From: Scolanthus callimorphus
Taxonomy: Eukaryota; Cnidaria; Anthozoa; Actiniaria; Edwardsiidae
DNA: 64,000 nt
Reading direction: 5' to 3'
Assembly: GCA_033964015.1 (NCBI GenBank)
Contig: CM066922.1
Coordinates: 1,504,856-1,568,855 of the forward strand
Shown: one piece after another, positions 30,285-42,235 of the stretch
How positions within the stretch are numbered: the first letter of the stretch is position 1
Layout of the letters: each line of letters begins with the position of its first letter
The notes under the pieces: model-generated
What the model was told of the DNA's origin: nothing
The model's input: only the letters and a program-made list of their open reading frames with translations
The model's database searches: none
Program-made: the position numbers and the translations under genes

Positions 30285-30973
30285 GAACAAAAGTTTTAAA
30301 AGCGTTTACTCGACTGGTCAGGGCCGAGTGTGGCTGTTCTTCGAGCGTCGGAAATCACACTTACTTAGGCAATGTTTTCCTTTCGTGTTTAACCAGGAAC
30401 TGAAATGCACTTTGAGGTTGCCATTCCACACAAATAATCCGACTTCTTTAGTACTGAAGTCCCATAAATGAACCGAACAAAACCCGCTTGTTTCTACATT
30501 TGCCCAGGCGCGCGAGTTCGTTTGATGACTTGTTTCCTCGGTTTTGCTCGTCGAATTCAGTCTTTCATAGAAAAATGCACAGATTCCATCTTCGTAAACG
30601 TTCTATTCTTGCAAGTGATCCAGTCCGATTCGTAATAGTGGTACAAGACAGAGCTCCAGCGGCAGAGAATCGTACTGCACTCTCGATTCCTCGTTCCCTC
30701 CGCCATGTTGTTTTGCTGGCTTGTACATCAGTTGATGTCACACGTCCTTATTTGGAAACTTGAATTTTAATGTGATGCTAATTTATGTAAATGAGCTCTT
30801 CGCTCGCTTGAAAAATGTCGTCCAATAAACCTCGAAAATGGTCTTTTCGGAATCAAAATTTTGAATGTTCCTCTTTTTCAAAACCTCTTATATTTGGCAT
30901 AATGAAAGCACTATAGCCAATCTTCAAATTGGCGGGTTGGAATCAAGAAGTGAGATTTCGTTTCAGTGGCACT
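30285..30973. repeat. long terminal inverted repeat, right copy
   Basis: Inverse of 21210-21885 with scattered substitutions and small indels. On the minus strand the ATG at about 30704 gives a longer frame than the left copy (through NRECSTILCRWSSVLYHY and further), because a TGA in the left copy is TGG here. Confidence 0.8.
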
Positions 30974-31604
30974 TTAAGGTCGGCTTTCTCATCTCTAGGG
31001 TTTCGATTATTTTCAGACGAGTTTTAGAGGATGCTGTCGCCTTCAAAGCTATGACAGGCACCTTGCTAGAAAGAATGGACCGAATTTCATTTATTTGGTC
31101 AAACCACTTCCTGAAGACTTTCTCCCCTTGTTTTGAGGAAAATCCCCAGTGGGAAATACAGTGAGCCTCGTCAACGGCAACAAGTTTGATGCGGGTGGAC
31201 AACTTGGCCAGCATTTTCCGCCATCTCGGGTTAGAGAGAAAGGCCTCCGGTGAGCCATAAACAATTCTGTATTCGCCATCTGAACGCCTCTTTTCACTTT
31301 ATCGTCATGTCATCTTGTTCCTCCCCGATAAACGCTGCAGGGATCCCTTTTGACTGGAGAAAACTGACAAAGGGCTAATCACCACCGCGATTGCATGTTT
31401 GTCGAAAGAAGAGTGAAGCTCGTCCAAAATTAAAGGAAATGACTAAAAAATAATAGATTTTCCGGATCCCGTTGGCTGAATAACAAACACATCCTTTCCA
31501 GCCACCAACTCTGACAATGCCTCCTTTTGGGAGGGCTTAAATTCTTCAAAACCGAACTTTTTGATCGCTGAATCGCACGCTCTCTCAAACAAACTCGCCG
31601 GCAT
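30974..31604 (-). pseudogene. RecQ-like helicase, block 1: N-terminus and first RecA-type domain
   Basis: The ATG at 31604 opens MPASLFERACDSAIKKFGFE and leads to the Walker A motif VFVIQPTGSGKSIIF. Further on are YRIVYGSPEAFL (in a shifted frame), the DEAH box in KLVAVDEAHCISHWGFSS, and motif III with ATAS. Family knowledge: ATP-dependent 3'-5' DNA helicase acting in recombination and repair. Damage: a frame change at the A6 run at 31445-31450, apparent loss of a segment after VVISPLS, and further shifts near 31310. The left edge ends exactly at the TTAA of the 21210-30973 insertion. Whether the parent was a host gene or part of a mobile RecQ family cannot be told from this window. Confidence 0.8.
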
Positions 31605-32269
31605 TTTGAAAACAACTTGAGTAATGTCAAATAATTATGCAAATTATTTACCTACGGGGTTTCGAGTGGCGAGTTTCTGATTGGCTAATCCGGACAATCG
31701 CATTGTAGGGGCGCCCAGCCGTGGGAAGGGAGAGGATCGCGGGCGCACCGCACCCCCCAGGGCTGGAAACCGAGCCTAGGTGCTTGCCAGGAAAATTGAT
31801 TTTAACCCTAAGGGATAGCCAATCGGGCGTGTTCAACAGCAAAATTACCCCTAAAAGATAGCAAATTTGGTATGGTCATTGCAAATAAAGTAAGTTATTT
31901 TGGAGTTTTCATCAATTTTGCAGTCATTGGAAATATGTTTAGAGACAGCAGTCAAGTACAATCGGTTCGGAAGTCAGAATTGGGCTGAGACTCCCGAAGG
32001 GGATAGGACTGATTTTGAACACCCCTAAGAGAAGCACATTGTATACCCTAAGGGATAGGATAAGCACCCCTGTTTCAAAATATGGAGTCCCCCCAGGATA
32101 ATCTCATTTGATTTTGTTTTATAGAAACGCCCTATGATGCCTGCTCAGTGGCATTAAGGCATGGCTCTAAAACGAGGGCCTGCTTTTTTGTAACTTCGTT
32201 ATTTTTCAACGAAAATCTTTCAAACTTGGCCCACAAACACGTTTTGGAATTCTGATTTCGATTACGTTG
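31605..32269. other. no gene recognised upstream of RecQ-like start
   Basis: Would contain the RecQ-like promoter. Repeated 'CCCTAAGGGATAG' snippets occur between 31800 and 32070; otherwise nothing seen. Confidence 0.35.
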
Positions 32270-32274
32270 TTGTT

Positions 32275-32680
32275 GCCATGGTAACGATGTCACGTGACTC
32301 ACCATACGCCATTTTTGGTGAAATTTTTAGCGCCCGTGCAGGTATGTAGAGAAGGTGAAAAATAGAAATTTCTTTTCAGCATAATCCTTCTATCATTAGT
32401 CTTTCTGTAAACCTAATTGGATATCGTGGATCATGTTTTAATAAAGACATTTTTTCACAATATCATATATTTCAAAAGCACGAAAAATCTGATAATTTCT
32501 TTTTTCTTGAGAAATTTCAAGATATCCAATTAGTTTCATTTGAAGGAAGTTGTCCTGTATCTAAATATGTGTTTACCTTTCAATTTCACCTTTTTCTGTT
32601 TATCTTCAGAGGGTCTAAATAAAAAATCCAAGATGGCCGCCACCGAGTCACGTGATAACCGTTTCCATGGTAACGAAATA
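32275..32680. repeat. about 400-bp foldback element overlapping a transposase 5' region
   Basis: CCATGGTAACGATGTCACGT at 32277 has a diverged inverse at 32650-32680 (CACGTGATAACCGTTTCCATGG). Inner CCTAATTGGATATC and GATATCCAATTAG are also inverted. The arms diverge moderately, suggesting an older insertion or a pair of long terminal repeats. Confidence 0.6.
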
Positions 32681-33535
32681 TGTCAAAATAAAGCTGTTGT
32701 TAAAGTTATTGTACTGACCAATTTTGATGATGATCCATACAATAGAACACGAGTTCAGGCAAATGGTTTTGAGCCATGCCTTAATGCCACTGAGTGTGGG
32801 TTGAATGTTATAGCCACTGCTTGTCAAATTGCCCATCTTAAAGATGAAATTGAAAGACTGAAACAGAAACTTGAAGAGAGAGATGCATTCCAGATGACTC
32901 TGCGGCAGCAACTATCATCAGCAATTTTATGTGAAGAAACATCCAGAAGACAGGTTGCAGTTTCTAGACAAAAACTAATACAGGTTCAGGCAAAATGTGA
33001 AGCCTTTAGTGCTGAAAATGTTAACAAGTCAAGGGTGAAAAACTTGTTGACATACTATACTGGTTTGAGTAATGAAGCCTTTTTAGTTTTATTTCATTAC
33101 CTTGTACCCAATGCAAATGAAAACCCAGTTCAGTATCAAGAGAAAGCAGGGTTATGCAAGGCACTTGATTTGAAAGACCAACTTTTTATGGTTTTATGCA
33201 GACTGAGGAATGGTTTCACATTAAAGATCTTGCATATAGATTTAAAATAACTGTGCAAGTTTCTAGCATAATTTTCAACAGTTGGATCAAAGATGTACTT
33301 GAGACTGGGGTATTTGTCATTTTGGCCCTATCGGAACACTATCATTAATAACATGACACCTGCATATAAGAAGGACTATCCAACTGCTATTGCTTTCATA
33401 GATGGCACTGAACTGAAGACAGAAACGCCATCATCTCTTCTGTCACAATCACAGATGTATTCTGGCTGCAAGTCTAGTACCACCCTTAAAGTCCAGCACA
33501 GCACACGACCCAATAATACACCTAGCATAAGTTAG
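32633..33535 (+). pseudogene. DDE_Tnp_4-type (HARBI1/ISL2EU-like) transposase remnant
   Basis: From the ATG at 32633 (AAGATGGCC context) runs a coiled-coil-prone stretch (HLKDEIERLKQKLEERDAFQ), then RVKNLLTYYTGLSNEAFLVL and DLKDQLFMVLCRLRNGFTLK, the conserved N-terminal helical part of IS4EU/ISL2EU-like transposases. The frame shifts near 33238; 33293-33535 then reads TPAYKKDYPTAIAFIDGTEL KTETPSS-type sequence with the first catalytic Asp in FIDGTEL, and SGCKSSTTLK. The later Asp and Glu are absent, and the sequence ends at 33535 before a MITE. The element is therefore truncated. No THAP finger is seen. Confidence 0.6.
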
Positions 33536-33601
33536 TAGCGATTGCTTGGCGGGCAACTTGCAATCGATATCGATAGTGTTACAATGAGCCAAACCTGATA
33601 A

Positions 33602-33787
33602 AGCAGATTTCGTATGACTGCGAAAAGTGCCGTGGTAAGGCGCGGTACTTTCGCGGTGGCGGTACGGAACCTGGCCTGCTGTCGATAGAGTGAAATCTCC
33701 AATGAAATCGCGTAGTGGCGGTACGGTCAAGGTCGCGGCGCGGAACAACTTTGTGACGGTACTTTTTACAGTCATACGAAATCTGCT
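33602..33787. mobile_element. 186-bp MITE with 20-bp inverted ends
   Basis: AGCAGATTTCGTATGACTG at 33602 is exactly inverted at the right end (33769-33787), and AAAAGT/ACTTTTT extends the pairing. The interior is GC-rich with GCGGTACTTTCGCGGTGG repeated in diverged form (GTAGTGGCGGTACGG). Confidence 0.85.
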
Positions 33788-36163
33788 CTATAACCTAGAG
33801 GCTAAGAAATACATCTGATTAGTACACTGCCCGGCGTGAAAAACCACTGAGATCAAACCCATCGGGAGAAAAGTCTCAGTGGAAAACGAACCCTCCCGGA
33901 GTGAATGCAATGTACAGCTCTGAGGGCCAGAGTTTAAGTCCTATGAATGAAACTAAGTAAGAGCACTGTAAAAACACTGGAAGAAATTCTAAAAAAAAAA
34001 GAGACCAACGTATATGTGCAACAAACTACCGGAACAGAATCCCTATCCTGGCTTCTGTCAGTCCTAACCAAATGGTGGCAGACGGCTTTTGAAAAGCATT
34101 GTATATAGAGGCTGGGGGCTGGCAGAAGTAAACGTTTATATAGTGGTGAAATTCAAATAACAAAAGAGGAAGAGAGCCTTATTTATAAAACTTGTTAAAG
34201 GGCTATTGTTGTTTTGTATTGTGTTGTATATTGTAAAACGACAACCTGCGAATCGGGGCAAGCATCCCTGCCATTACACTGATGCAGCCCAAGTGGCGAC
34301 AACCGCCAAACATGGCTTGACAGGACACCATCTCTGAACAACACACACCTGCATCCCTGCCATTACACTGATGCAGTAAACAATTGTTTTAAATCTTGGC
34401 AGGCAGTTCTACTAACTGCCCCCCTCGCGCAAGGAAATTTGTTTGACATTGCTGACAAAAATTGCATCTAGGCAATTCTGAACGCAGCTATTAGTAACAT
34501 TAGTTGAATGTGTCCAAGATTACACCTGATGGGGCAAGTACAACAACGATATGCATACAACCTTCCCATCTATCTGGGCAAAACCATGTGACATGGGACA
34601 ATGAATGGATGGCATGGCAGGCCACCACCCCAATGACATAGGCGTACCCCTGTCAATACTCTGATGCGGATAACAAAACACGGCATGGCAGGCCACCGTC
34701 AAGGTATTTCAGGTACAAGATACAACAAAACAAGATTATCAATAAATGCAAATACCAGGGAGCACTTTGCAACACTTAGGTAGCATTTTTTTTAGAAGTG
34801 TACATGTTCTGCCAGCCCTTAATTAGCAATCAACTACTCAAAATAAGTAAAACACTACTCGCAGTAAATCATATCTGGCAATATTTGAAAAGCATCGTCG
34901 TATGGCAGGTCTACAAAAATGCACCCGATATATATTGGAATTACTTCTACAAATTGGCGTCTAAAAACTACCTTGTTTACATCGATTTGTGCGTAGATTG
35001 TGTGCATTATGACTATAGTTTTATTACAAGTCAGAAAAATACGACTGTGATTATTTCGTGACACCATGCCCTGTAGTGATAAGTATTAAACTCATGAGAA
35101 ACATCCAGAAACCCTGTTCAGCTGTTTAAAATTCTCCGAAAAAAGCTTGAGGGCATGATATCAGACACTAGGAAGTTATGGATACATGGAAGTTAGCCAT
35201 GCAAAAACAGTTCCACACAAATAATGTTATTTTACTGCAATTTGCTCGTATGATGAAACCCAATCATGAGGGAAGGATGACTCCATGAACCAAGTCAACT
35301 TAGAAGAACCAATGATGAAGGGTGGTGACGAGTTGTAATGGTAATTTTTGGGCATCAGGCTGTTGAGTGACGCTTGGGACATCATAGACGGTGGATCTCT
35401 AATTGTCTTTCTAAGAATCTATAATCTGAGCAAACAAATATTTAACAAGGGGAGGGGGGCATCTAGTACTGGCCCTGTCCACTGCAAGGGGACTGTTGAA
35501 ATGTGAATGCTTTAAAGTTACATACGTGTAAGTCCTACTGACATAAGGGTGATGGTTCTGCTTTTGAACATATTAACCATGTGTTCAATAAGCCACATTG
35601 TCGCCTCCAGATGCAAGGACATACAGCATCCTGGTCAGCATGGATCATGTTTGCTTTCTACAAAGCCATATCTAGGAAAGACAATAAATTCCTGACCGAT
35701 GCAGTACCTCATGGGAGTGTGTGGTGTGCTTGCATGCATGCTGTCATAAGAAACTGTGCCAATTTGTAAGATTGTCATGAAACAGCTGACACTGATCCTT
35801 CACTGACATTCTACTACCACTGTTGTTGTCTTTGTAATGTACCATTTGCTGAATTACTAGAAACACCATCTGAACAGACTGCACTCCTAACATCCTAATA
35901 GGAATGGCCTTAGAATATTTTTGTGACTAAATCAATAGAGAAATTGACACTGTGCATTATGTGAGTCTGGGGATCTCTTCCTTTGGTTAACATATCCTTG
36001 CTGCAAGCTGAATGCCATGGGATGGTGGGTCATTAGACTAACAGTGTTTTATAGAGGCTCTGAATGTATCTGCAGATGAGCTGGCAAGCTACAATCTTGG
36101 ACAAAAGGGTAGAGAAAATGTTAATACCACTTATCTTTTGATTTTTCGACCTAACTTAAGGCC
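33788..36163. other. no gene recognised; small internal duplication at 34.3 kb
   Basis: The only structure seen is GCATCCCTGCCATTACACTG then ATGCAG, present at about 34264 and again at 34352. Short frames show no family resemblance. Confidence 0.35.
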
Positions 36164-36334
36164 CCGTTTCTCCCCTTCCTCCTAAATCAATGTTGGTTAT
36201 GAAGGGCGTCCATCCCTCGACACGTTACTTGCAACATTGCTTCGGGGGAGAGGGGGAGGTGAAATGACAGGAGTAAAGCGAAAAAAGAAGCGATTTCAGT
36301 AATTTTCTCTACAGGTTTTGTCCAAGATTGTCTG
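36164..36334 (+). repeat. dispersed repeat, copy 1 (with 48300-48463)
   Basis: About 170 bp nearly identical to 48300-48463 in the same orientation, including GGTTATGAAGGGCGTCCATC, CCCTCGACACGTT and GAAGCGATTTCAGTAATTTT. No coding capacity. Confidence 0.9.
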
Positions 36335-36735
36335 CAGCATGGTGATGACATAGGGATATATATCTCACTATTTTAAAAGTTAGTTGAAATGACAAGAACG
36401 TGTTGTTCGATAGAGGCATCCTCAGAGTGTTCTTAAAGAATCTGACAGTGGTTTAGATAGTTTTTAGCGGTGCTAGAGTCAGCAGGGGACCTTTATGTGA
36501 CGCATGCGCAGATGCAAGGCCTGATTTGTCTTCAGCTGAGCAAATGCTGGTTTGTTGTCGTGTCGACCGAGTTAATTTCTCCATTTTTAAGCGGGAATAA
36601 GTAATGTAAACCACAAACGAATTTCAACAGAAACACTATTTGTACTTGGGGAATGAAATTTGACCAGTTTGAGCTTGGGATTGCTACGCTATTCGCTTCG
36701 GCAAAGGAGCTCTATTCAAGGATTTCGATTGAAAT

Positions 36736-37057
36736 ATGGCGGATGTTTGTGATCTGTGGTGGAATTCCCAAGTTAACTTTCTGCTAGCAGCTGAAAGGTC
36801 AAGTGTTAAACTATCCGCCAAGGTAAACTTTTAATTATTGTTGGTTTATGTAGGTCTCTCTTTGAGACATCGCTCCAAGGGGTTTTGTGGGATCTTTCGT
36901 TGAGCTTCCTTGCTGTAATGCTAAAAGCCGATTTCTTGTCGTCTTGCCAGAATGTGCTTTCGAAATCTAGTCGTTGTGCCACAGAGTTGTTAGTGAAAAA
37001 TGGAAGTACTATCATTTTGAAATTCGTTTATCTAACGGGGATGAAACAGAAAACGGG
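36736..37057 (+). CDS. possible first two exons of an unknown gene
   Basis: The ATG at 36736 (AAATATGGCG) opens 29 codons, MADVCDLWWNSQVNFLLAAE then RSSVKLSAK, ending at a GTAAAC donor at 36823. A good acceptor (TTCTTGTCGTCTTGCCAG) precedes 36951; from there the phase is right and the frame stays open (NVLSKSSRCATELLVKNG...) to a GTAAGT donor at 37058. No family is recognised, and an alternative second-exon frame (EKWKYYHFEIRLSNGDE) also looks protein-like. Later exons were not found. The support is only splice-site quality and phase; it may be a chance combination. Confidence 0.35.
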
Positions 37058-38990
37058 GTAAGTTAGGTGTTTTTAGTTCGACAGTTAAGCACATGAGTTT
37101 CAGTGGTTGTTGTTCTTGTACTCCCACTTTCCTCACTGGGAATATTCACGGCGGGCCTAAACGCGCGCCAAAGCGGGAAGTTGAATCGTGGCAGCTTTGG
37201 GGCTCGGACGTGAGGCCTTTTTGGTAGCCTCGTGACTAATTTGCGGATTCATCCGACAATCCACTTCGGCAGCTCGTTTCTCACTCGTTGTTTACCGAAG
37301 AAAAGATCGGAAGGCGGGAAGCCATGGCCGAAGGAAGAAGCTTTGTTCTGATACCAAACATGACGGGTTTCGGAAAACAGAAGGCAGATTTCTGCTCCAC
37401 TGGAAAGTGGCAAAATTCGAAAAACACGGAACATAGTCGTCAGCAGCTATTTTGACCCTTGTTTTACTTTTTCCATGGAGTTATTAATCCCTTTGCATTA
37501 ACGTTCAGTGCGTTCTTGAGTCTTCAAACCAAAACGCTATGTTTTTAGTTTTTTGAATTTCCGTTTTGATTTCGCGCGAGACCATTTCTAGTTCTTTAGA
37601 AATTTGTGTTTTGGACGAAAATATCGCTCAGAATCAGTTGGTCAGGTTCATTTGAAATGGGAAAATCTTACGGAGCTTAGAAGAATTTTGAAGGGCATGG
37701 CAGCGAGTGGTATACTTCAAGTTCAGCAAGATAATGCTGGTAGATGTGAAGCAATAAGGGCTTACTTCAGAAGGAAGAGTCTTGGCTAGAAGAGGTAAGA
37801 ACTAACAACAGAAATTGCTCAAACAATATTACAGCTCAAAGAAGTTGAAATCATAGTCCACTGCAGTTTGATAAATCTTTTTTCCCGCACAGAACTCAGA
37901 ATGTATAGTAGTAGGTGTTTTTAAGCTAAACTCAAGTTAGAAGTCTGAACAGCATCCAGAAAAGCATTTTGACAGAAATGAAAATCAGTGTAAATCCATT
38001 TCCCAATCATTTAGAAAGTAAGCTAATAAACTTATGGTCTACACTTCCACAGGAAGTTATGCTTTTGTTTATCTCAAAAGTAACTAAAAGGAGAAGCTTC
38101 CATTTAACTGAAAGGAATGATTTTCAGCACAAAAGAGGCCAATGTCTTACTTATGAGCTTGATGTGCAATTTTTTCCCCTGCATATTTTTTCTATGCTTA
38201 TAAAATGCTTGACACTTGTGTCTATCAAAATGTTTCTGTACTTGCAGAATCCTGCACTGTATATTTTAATTGAAAAAATAATAATAAGTGACAATAATGC
38301 TTTTGTTTATCCCACTGCCATTTCATTAACTGAAAGGGATGATCTTCAGTACAAAGGAGTCCAAAGTCTTCTACTGTGTAATTTGCCCCCTGCATACTTT
38401 TTCTGTGCTTAAATTCAGTGATACTAGTGTCTATCAAATCCTGCACTGTATATCTGAATTGTAAAAAAAAAGTGACACAAAAGTATAAAAGATTAAGAAT
38501 TATCAGGCATTCAAATGGGACTGGATAAGAAAATAAGGCATGTCAGACACTTTCAAATAAATTAGGTAATAAGCATTGGATAGAAAATACAACATAAATC
38601 ACACAAAAACTATATTACAGTTACGACTAATATATTTCATTTGTCAGGTTGATAAATATAATTTTCATAGCATTCAGACAATTCTGTCAAACAAAATGTT
38701 ACTGAATTAAAAATGAGGTCCTATGTTTTGCCCCATTTCAAGCTGGCCATAATAGTTGACTGAAATAGCAGACCTTTTTTTTTTAATTTGTTTAATTTTC
38801 TTACATTTTGTTTCCTTACATTTTGTTTCCTTTCTTTTACATAATATATATTTATTTACATTACTTTTGTGACTTTTTTTTCTTACACTTTTTTTTTAAT
38901 TTGCATATAGGTAAAAGAAAACAAACAAAAGGAAAAAGAAGCAATACATAAACGACACAAAACACAAGGACACCACTTAACGTAAATTAC
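37058..38990. other. no further exons recognised; AT-rich toward the LINE end
   Basis: Two similar blocks of about 110 bp (near 38090-38230 and 38325-38440, each with TTAACTGAAAGG and GATNTTCAG and AATTT..CCCCTGCATA) form a degenerate tandem pair. T-rich sequence at 38770-38910 precedes the LINE 3' end. Confidence 0.4.
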
Positions 38991-41070
38991 GGTCCCTACA
39001 AATAATAAATGTTGTTTTCGGCTACCCATGACTTAATTCCGTTCAATTTTTTCTTAAATTGGATCTGATTTGCTTGTACTTCTATCCTAGCCTTTTGGAC
39101 TAGGAGAGTTAGGAATCCATCAAAGGAGAAAAATGTCTCTTTAACAAAGGACATGTACAAGTGGTATTTGGCAATTACTATAACTATTAATGTTGATTTT
39201 TTAATTTTGGGTGGTTTGCCATTCCAAACAAAATTGTATGTCACCTTATCCACTGCCTCGACAAAGCCTTTCGGGATAGTTAAAACCGAAGCGTTATATA
39301 CCAACTTAGATATCCCTAGAGTTTTAACTATATTTATTCTGCCAATTAAAGTTAAATTCCTCCTGTCCCACATCGATAGGCACTTTTTGAGTTTATCTAA
39401 TTTGTCATAAAAATTTAGTTGTTGGCTACTAATATTATCAAACGAGAAGTAGATACCCAACGCTAGAATTGGGGATTCCGGCCATTTGATACCTGGAAGC
39501 TCCGCGTATTGAGGCCTTGGTTGGTTATTAAGCCAAAGTGCCTCAGTTTTCGCACTATTGATCTTTAAGCCTGAAATACGTGCAAAATTATCCAACAGGC
39601 ATAACAAGTTACGTGCAGATTCAATATCCTTTAAAAAACAAGTTGTATCATCCGCATATTGAGACACTTTAACTTCATTTCCATATACATTTATCCCTTT
39701 TATATTATTATCTTCGTTAATGGCTAATGCCAAAATCTCTATACCAATCACAAATAAAAAGCCTGACAAAGGGCAACCTTGCCTTACACCGCGACTAAGA
39801 TTGAAGAAATCAGAAGCGCACCCGTTATTTAACACACAACTTGAAATATCGGAATAAAATATTTTAACCCATTGTATCATTTCAGGTCCAAAGTTGTACT
39901 TTTCTAGCACTTTAATAAGATATCCCCATTCGAGAGAATCAAAAGCCTTTTCAAAATCTAAGAATAGGCCAACACCCGAGAGCTTGCCTTTCGATACACA
40001 TTCCATTATATCAGAAATTAGACGAATATTTTCCCCTATATACCTACCTTTTACATAGCCTGTTTGATTAGGATTAATTATATTGGGTAAAATTGCCTCA
40101 AGTCTAAGAGCAATGGCCTTCGTTGCAATCTTATAATCAGTATTTAGCAAAGATATTGGGCGCCAATTAGCAAGAAGTTGCAGGTCTTTGGCCTTTTTGG
40201 GCAACAGCGTTATTATGCCACGTCGTTGAGATGTGGAAAGTTTTCCTTTTAGAAAAGCATAATTAAAACTATTGACGATGTCTTCTTTTAGGTCATCCCA
40301 AAAACATAAATAAAATTCTGCCGGTAGACCATCCGTTCCTGGTGTTTTATTCTTGCCGAAACCTTTCAAAGCAGATAAACATTCATCTTCCGACAACAAC
40401 CCTTCACATGCGGCACTTTCTTTTTCGGTTAATGTAATATATAGATTTAGCCACTAGCTAAAAGCGGAGCTCCCGGCTACATATTTTTCTGTGTTAATGA
40501 GACATGTGTTAAGGAAGTTGGGAAGCTTGGTTGCTAGGGAAATTTGAAACAGCTCTAATTCGGCGACACATTACTCAATCATGACCAATTTTGCGCCATG
40601 ACATCATCAAAGGACAACAATACAACGATGGCGTCATCGGGCCACGCCCATGGTCGCGTGACCGGGAGTAGAAAAAAGACTAATTTGCCTTCAAATAGAC
40701 GTTTTTCGAATATTTTTTGCTATAGATATATTTTTCATTAGCATCTTCATAAGTATGGAAACTTTCGCAATTTTTATCCTAAATGCAAATCCATACTTAA
40801 CTTTGTGAACAATATGCTTTTCTATAGATTTGCTTTAAAATATTTGCGAAATATTAAGATTCGCGGGAGAATTAGTGTTTTAAAGAAACACGAATTGATG
40901 CGCTAGGAGGTTTGGTTACCAAGGAAGTGTAACACACATTTATATTTTATTTTCCACCAGAAAATAGAAATCAAGCAAGCAATGGATGAGAAATACATCG
41001 TAACATTGTTTAAGAAGCGAAAAAGAAAGTTCACCCGAAAAAAGCAAAAAAAATCGAAAACGATAAAGAA

Positions 41071-41140
41071 ACGCACGCCGGGTTTGAACTCGGTACCTTC
41101 TGATTCCTAGCCCAATACCTTACCAATCGGCCACGGACGC
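41071..41140 (-). tRNA. tRNA-like sequence (tRNA-derived SINE piece or tRNA pseudogene)
   Basis: The minus strand begins GCGTCCGTGGCCGATTGGTA, containing an A-box match (TGGCCGATTGG), and later has GAGTTCAAACCCG, a B-box match with a T-arm of one mismatch. The anticodon-loop candidate CTAGGAA would give AGG (Pro-like), but the stem is poor and the acceptor ends do not pair. Likely a pol III-type SINE head rather than a working tRNA. Confidence 0.5.
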
Positions 41141-41869
41141 TTTGTCAAATAATGCGATCTCAGAAATTGTATATAAACCTTCACTCGAGAGACTGCAAGT
41201 TCGTAGGCTGAACAAAGCTACAATTTAGGCATTTTAGACTGTTTCTTTCTTCTTTAACGCCGTAGAAACAATAACGGTATGATTTCCTTAGCAAGATATG
41301 ATTTTCTACTATACAGAGTGGCTAATTACTTTTGAAAAATGGTTAATTTTTGTCAAAGTAGCCAACTTTCTCGATCGCCGAACGGGCGCCGAACGATATT
41401 TTCTCTTCAGAAAAGCTACAAAAAGTAAAGAATCCCAGAAAAAACTGAAATGCAATCGATACAACAATGATAGAAGATATATATTTGATGCTAGTTTGGC
41501 CATAATTTTTGGTACTTCAGCGGAATTTCGGACAGTTTCCAGTGGCGACGGTTTACAAATCCCGCGCTATAGTTCGCACTTAACAACAAGTCACGGCAAA
41601 ACGCTCCAACAAAACTATGTTTTTCAATTGTTTTGACAATGAAAATGAACGGGTTTTTTTTTACATTGAACCAAAACAATGAAATAAACTTTAGGAAAAT
41701 GAAGTTGCTTTAGAAAAATCATTCTTCCAGAATGAAAATATGTTGGAAATAAAACCATCTCGTTTGATTTTGAGAAAAGACTGCCGCCGAAGTCACGCAA
41801 TCTTGGCTAGCAACGAAACGTAACTTAGCAACCAAACTTCCGAACACCCTTAATGCCATTGTACATAGA

Positions 41870-42235
41870 TAACCTGCCACTGTCATACCACGTGACTAAG
41901 CACTTGCACTCCCCTTGCCACGTAGATAATTTCACCCAAGTTTGGTTGTCTGAGGCTCATCCCATCCAAAGATATCAACCTTTTCTCGTTTTATGACGTC
42001 ATCGATGACGCCATACCACGTGACCAGGCAGTTGCACCCCCCTTGCCACTAAGACAACTTCATCCAAGTTTGGTTGTCTGAGGTTCATCCCTTCCCGAGA
42101 TATGTTTTTCTCTTATGATGACGTCATTGATGACGTAATACCACGTGACCATGCAGTTGCACCCCCCTTGCCACTAAGACAACTTCACCCAAGTTTGGTT
42201 GTCTGAGGTTCATCCCTTCCTGAGATATAATTAAA
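41870..42235. repeat. three tandem units of about 125 bp with TGACGTCAT and CCACGTGAC motifs
   Basis: TACCACGTGA starts at 41886, 42014 and 42139. Each unit has TTGCAC..CCCTTGCCAC, ACCCAAGTTTGGTTGTCTGA and CATCCC; the second and third also have TGACGTCATYGATGACG. Units 2 and 3 are closest. Central tandem repeats are usual in DINE-like elements. Confidence 0.85.

Larger units (their letters stand above)
21210..30973. mobile_element. 9.76-kb TTAA-flanked DNA transposon inserted in RecQ-like exon
   Basis: The ends are AGTGCCACTGAAACGAAATC on both strands, and TTAA lies directly outside each (21206-21209 and 30974-30977). Reading across the site with a single TTAA keeps the RecQ frame (LEMRKPT on one side, TVDNPDRPN on the other), so the insertion point is exact. 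TTAA duplication is known for piggyBac and Kolobok superfamilies. Inverted terminal repeats extend about 0.7 kb. No transposase of either superfamily was found inside; the interior is occupied by later insertions (rolling-circle-like, LINE fragment, MITEs). This is probably a non-autonomous or gutted copy. Confidence 0.8.

Noticed and set aside
32540..32632. Start of the transposase at 32540
   Set aside because: The upstream codons lie in a foldback repeat and read a hydrophobic, T-rich stretch; the ATG at 32633 has better context.
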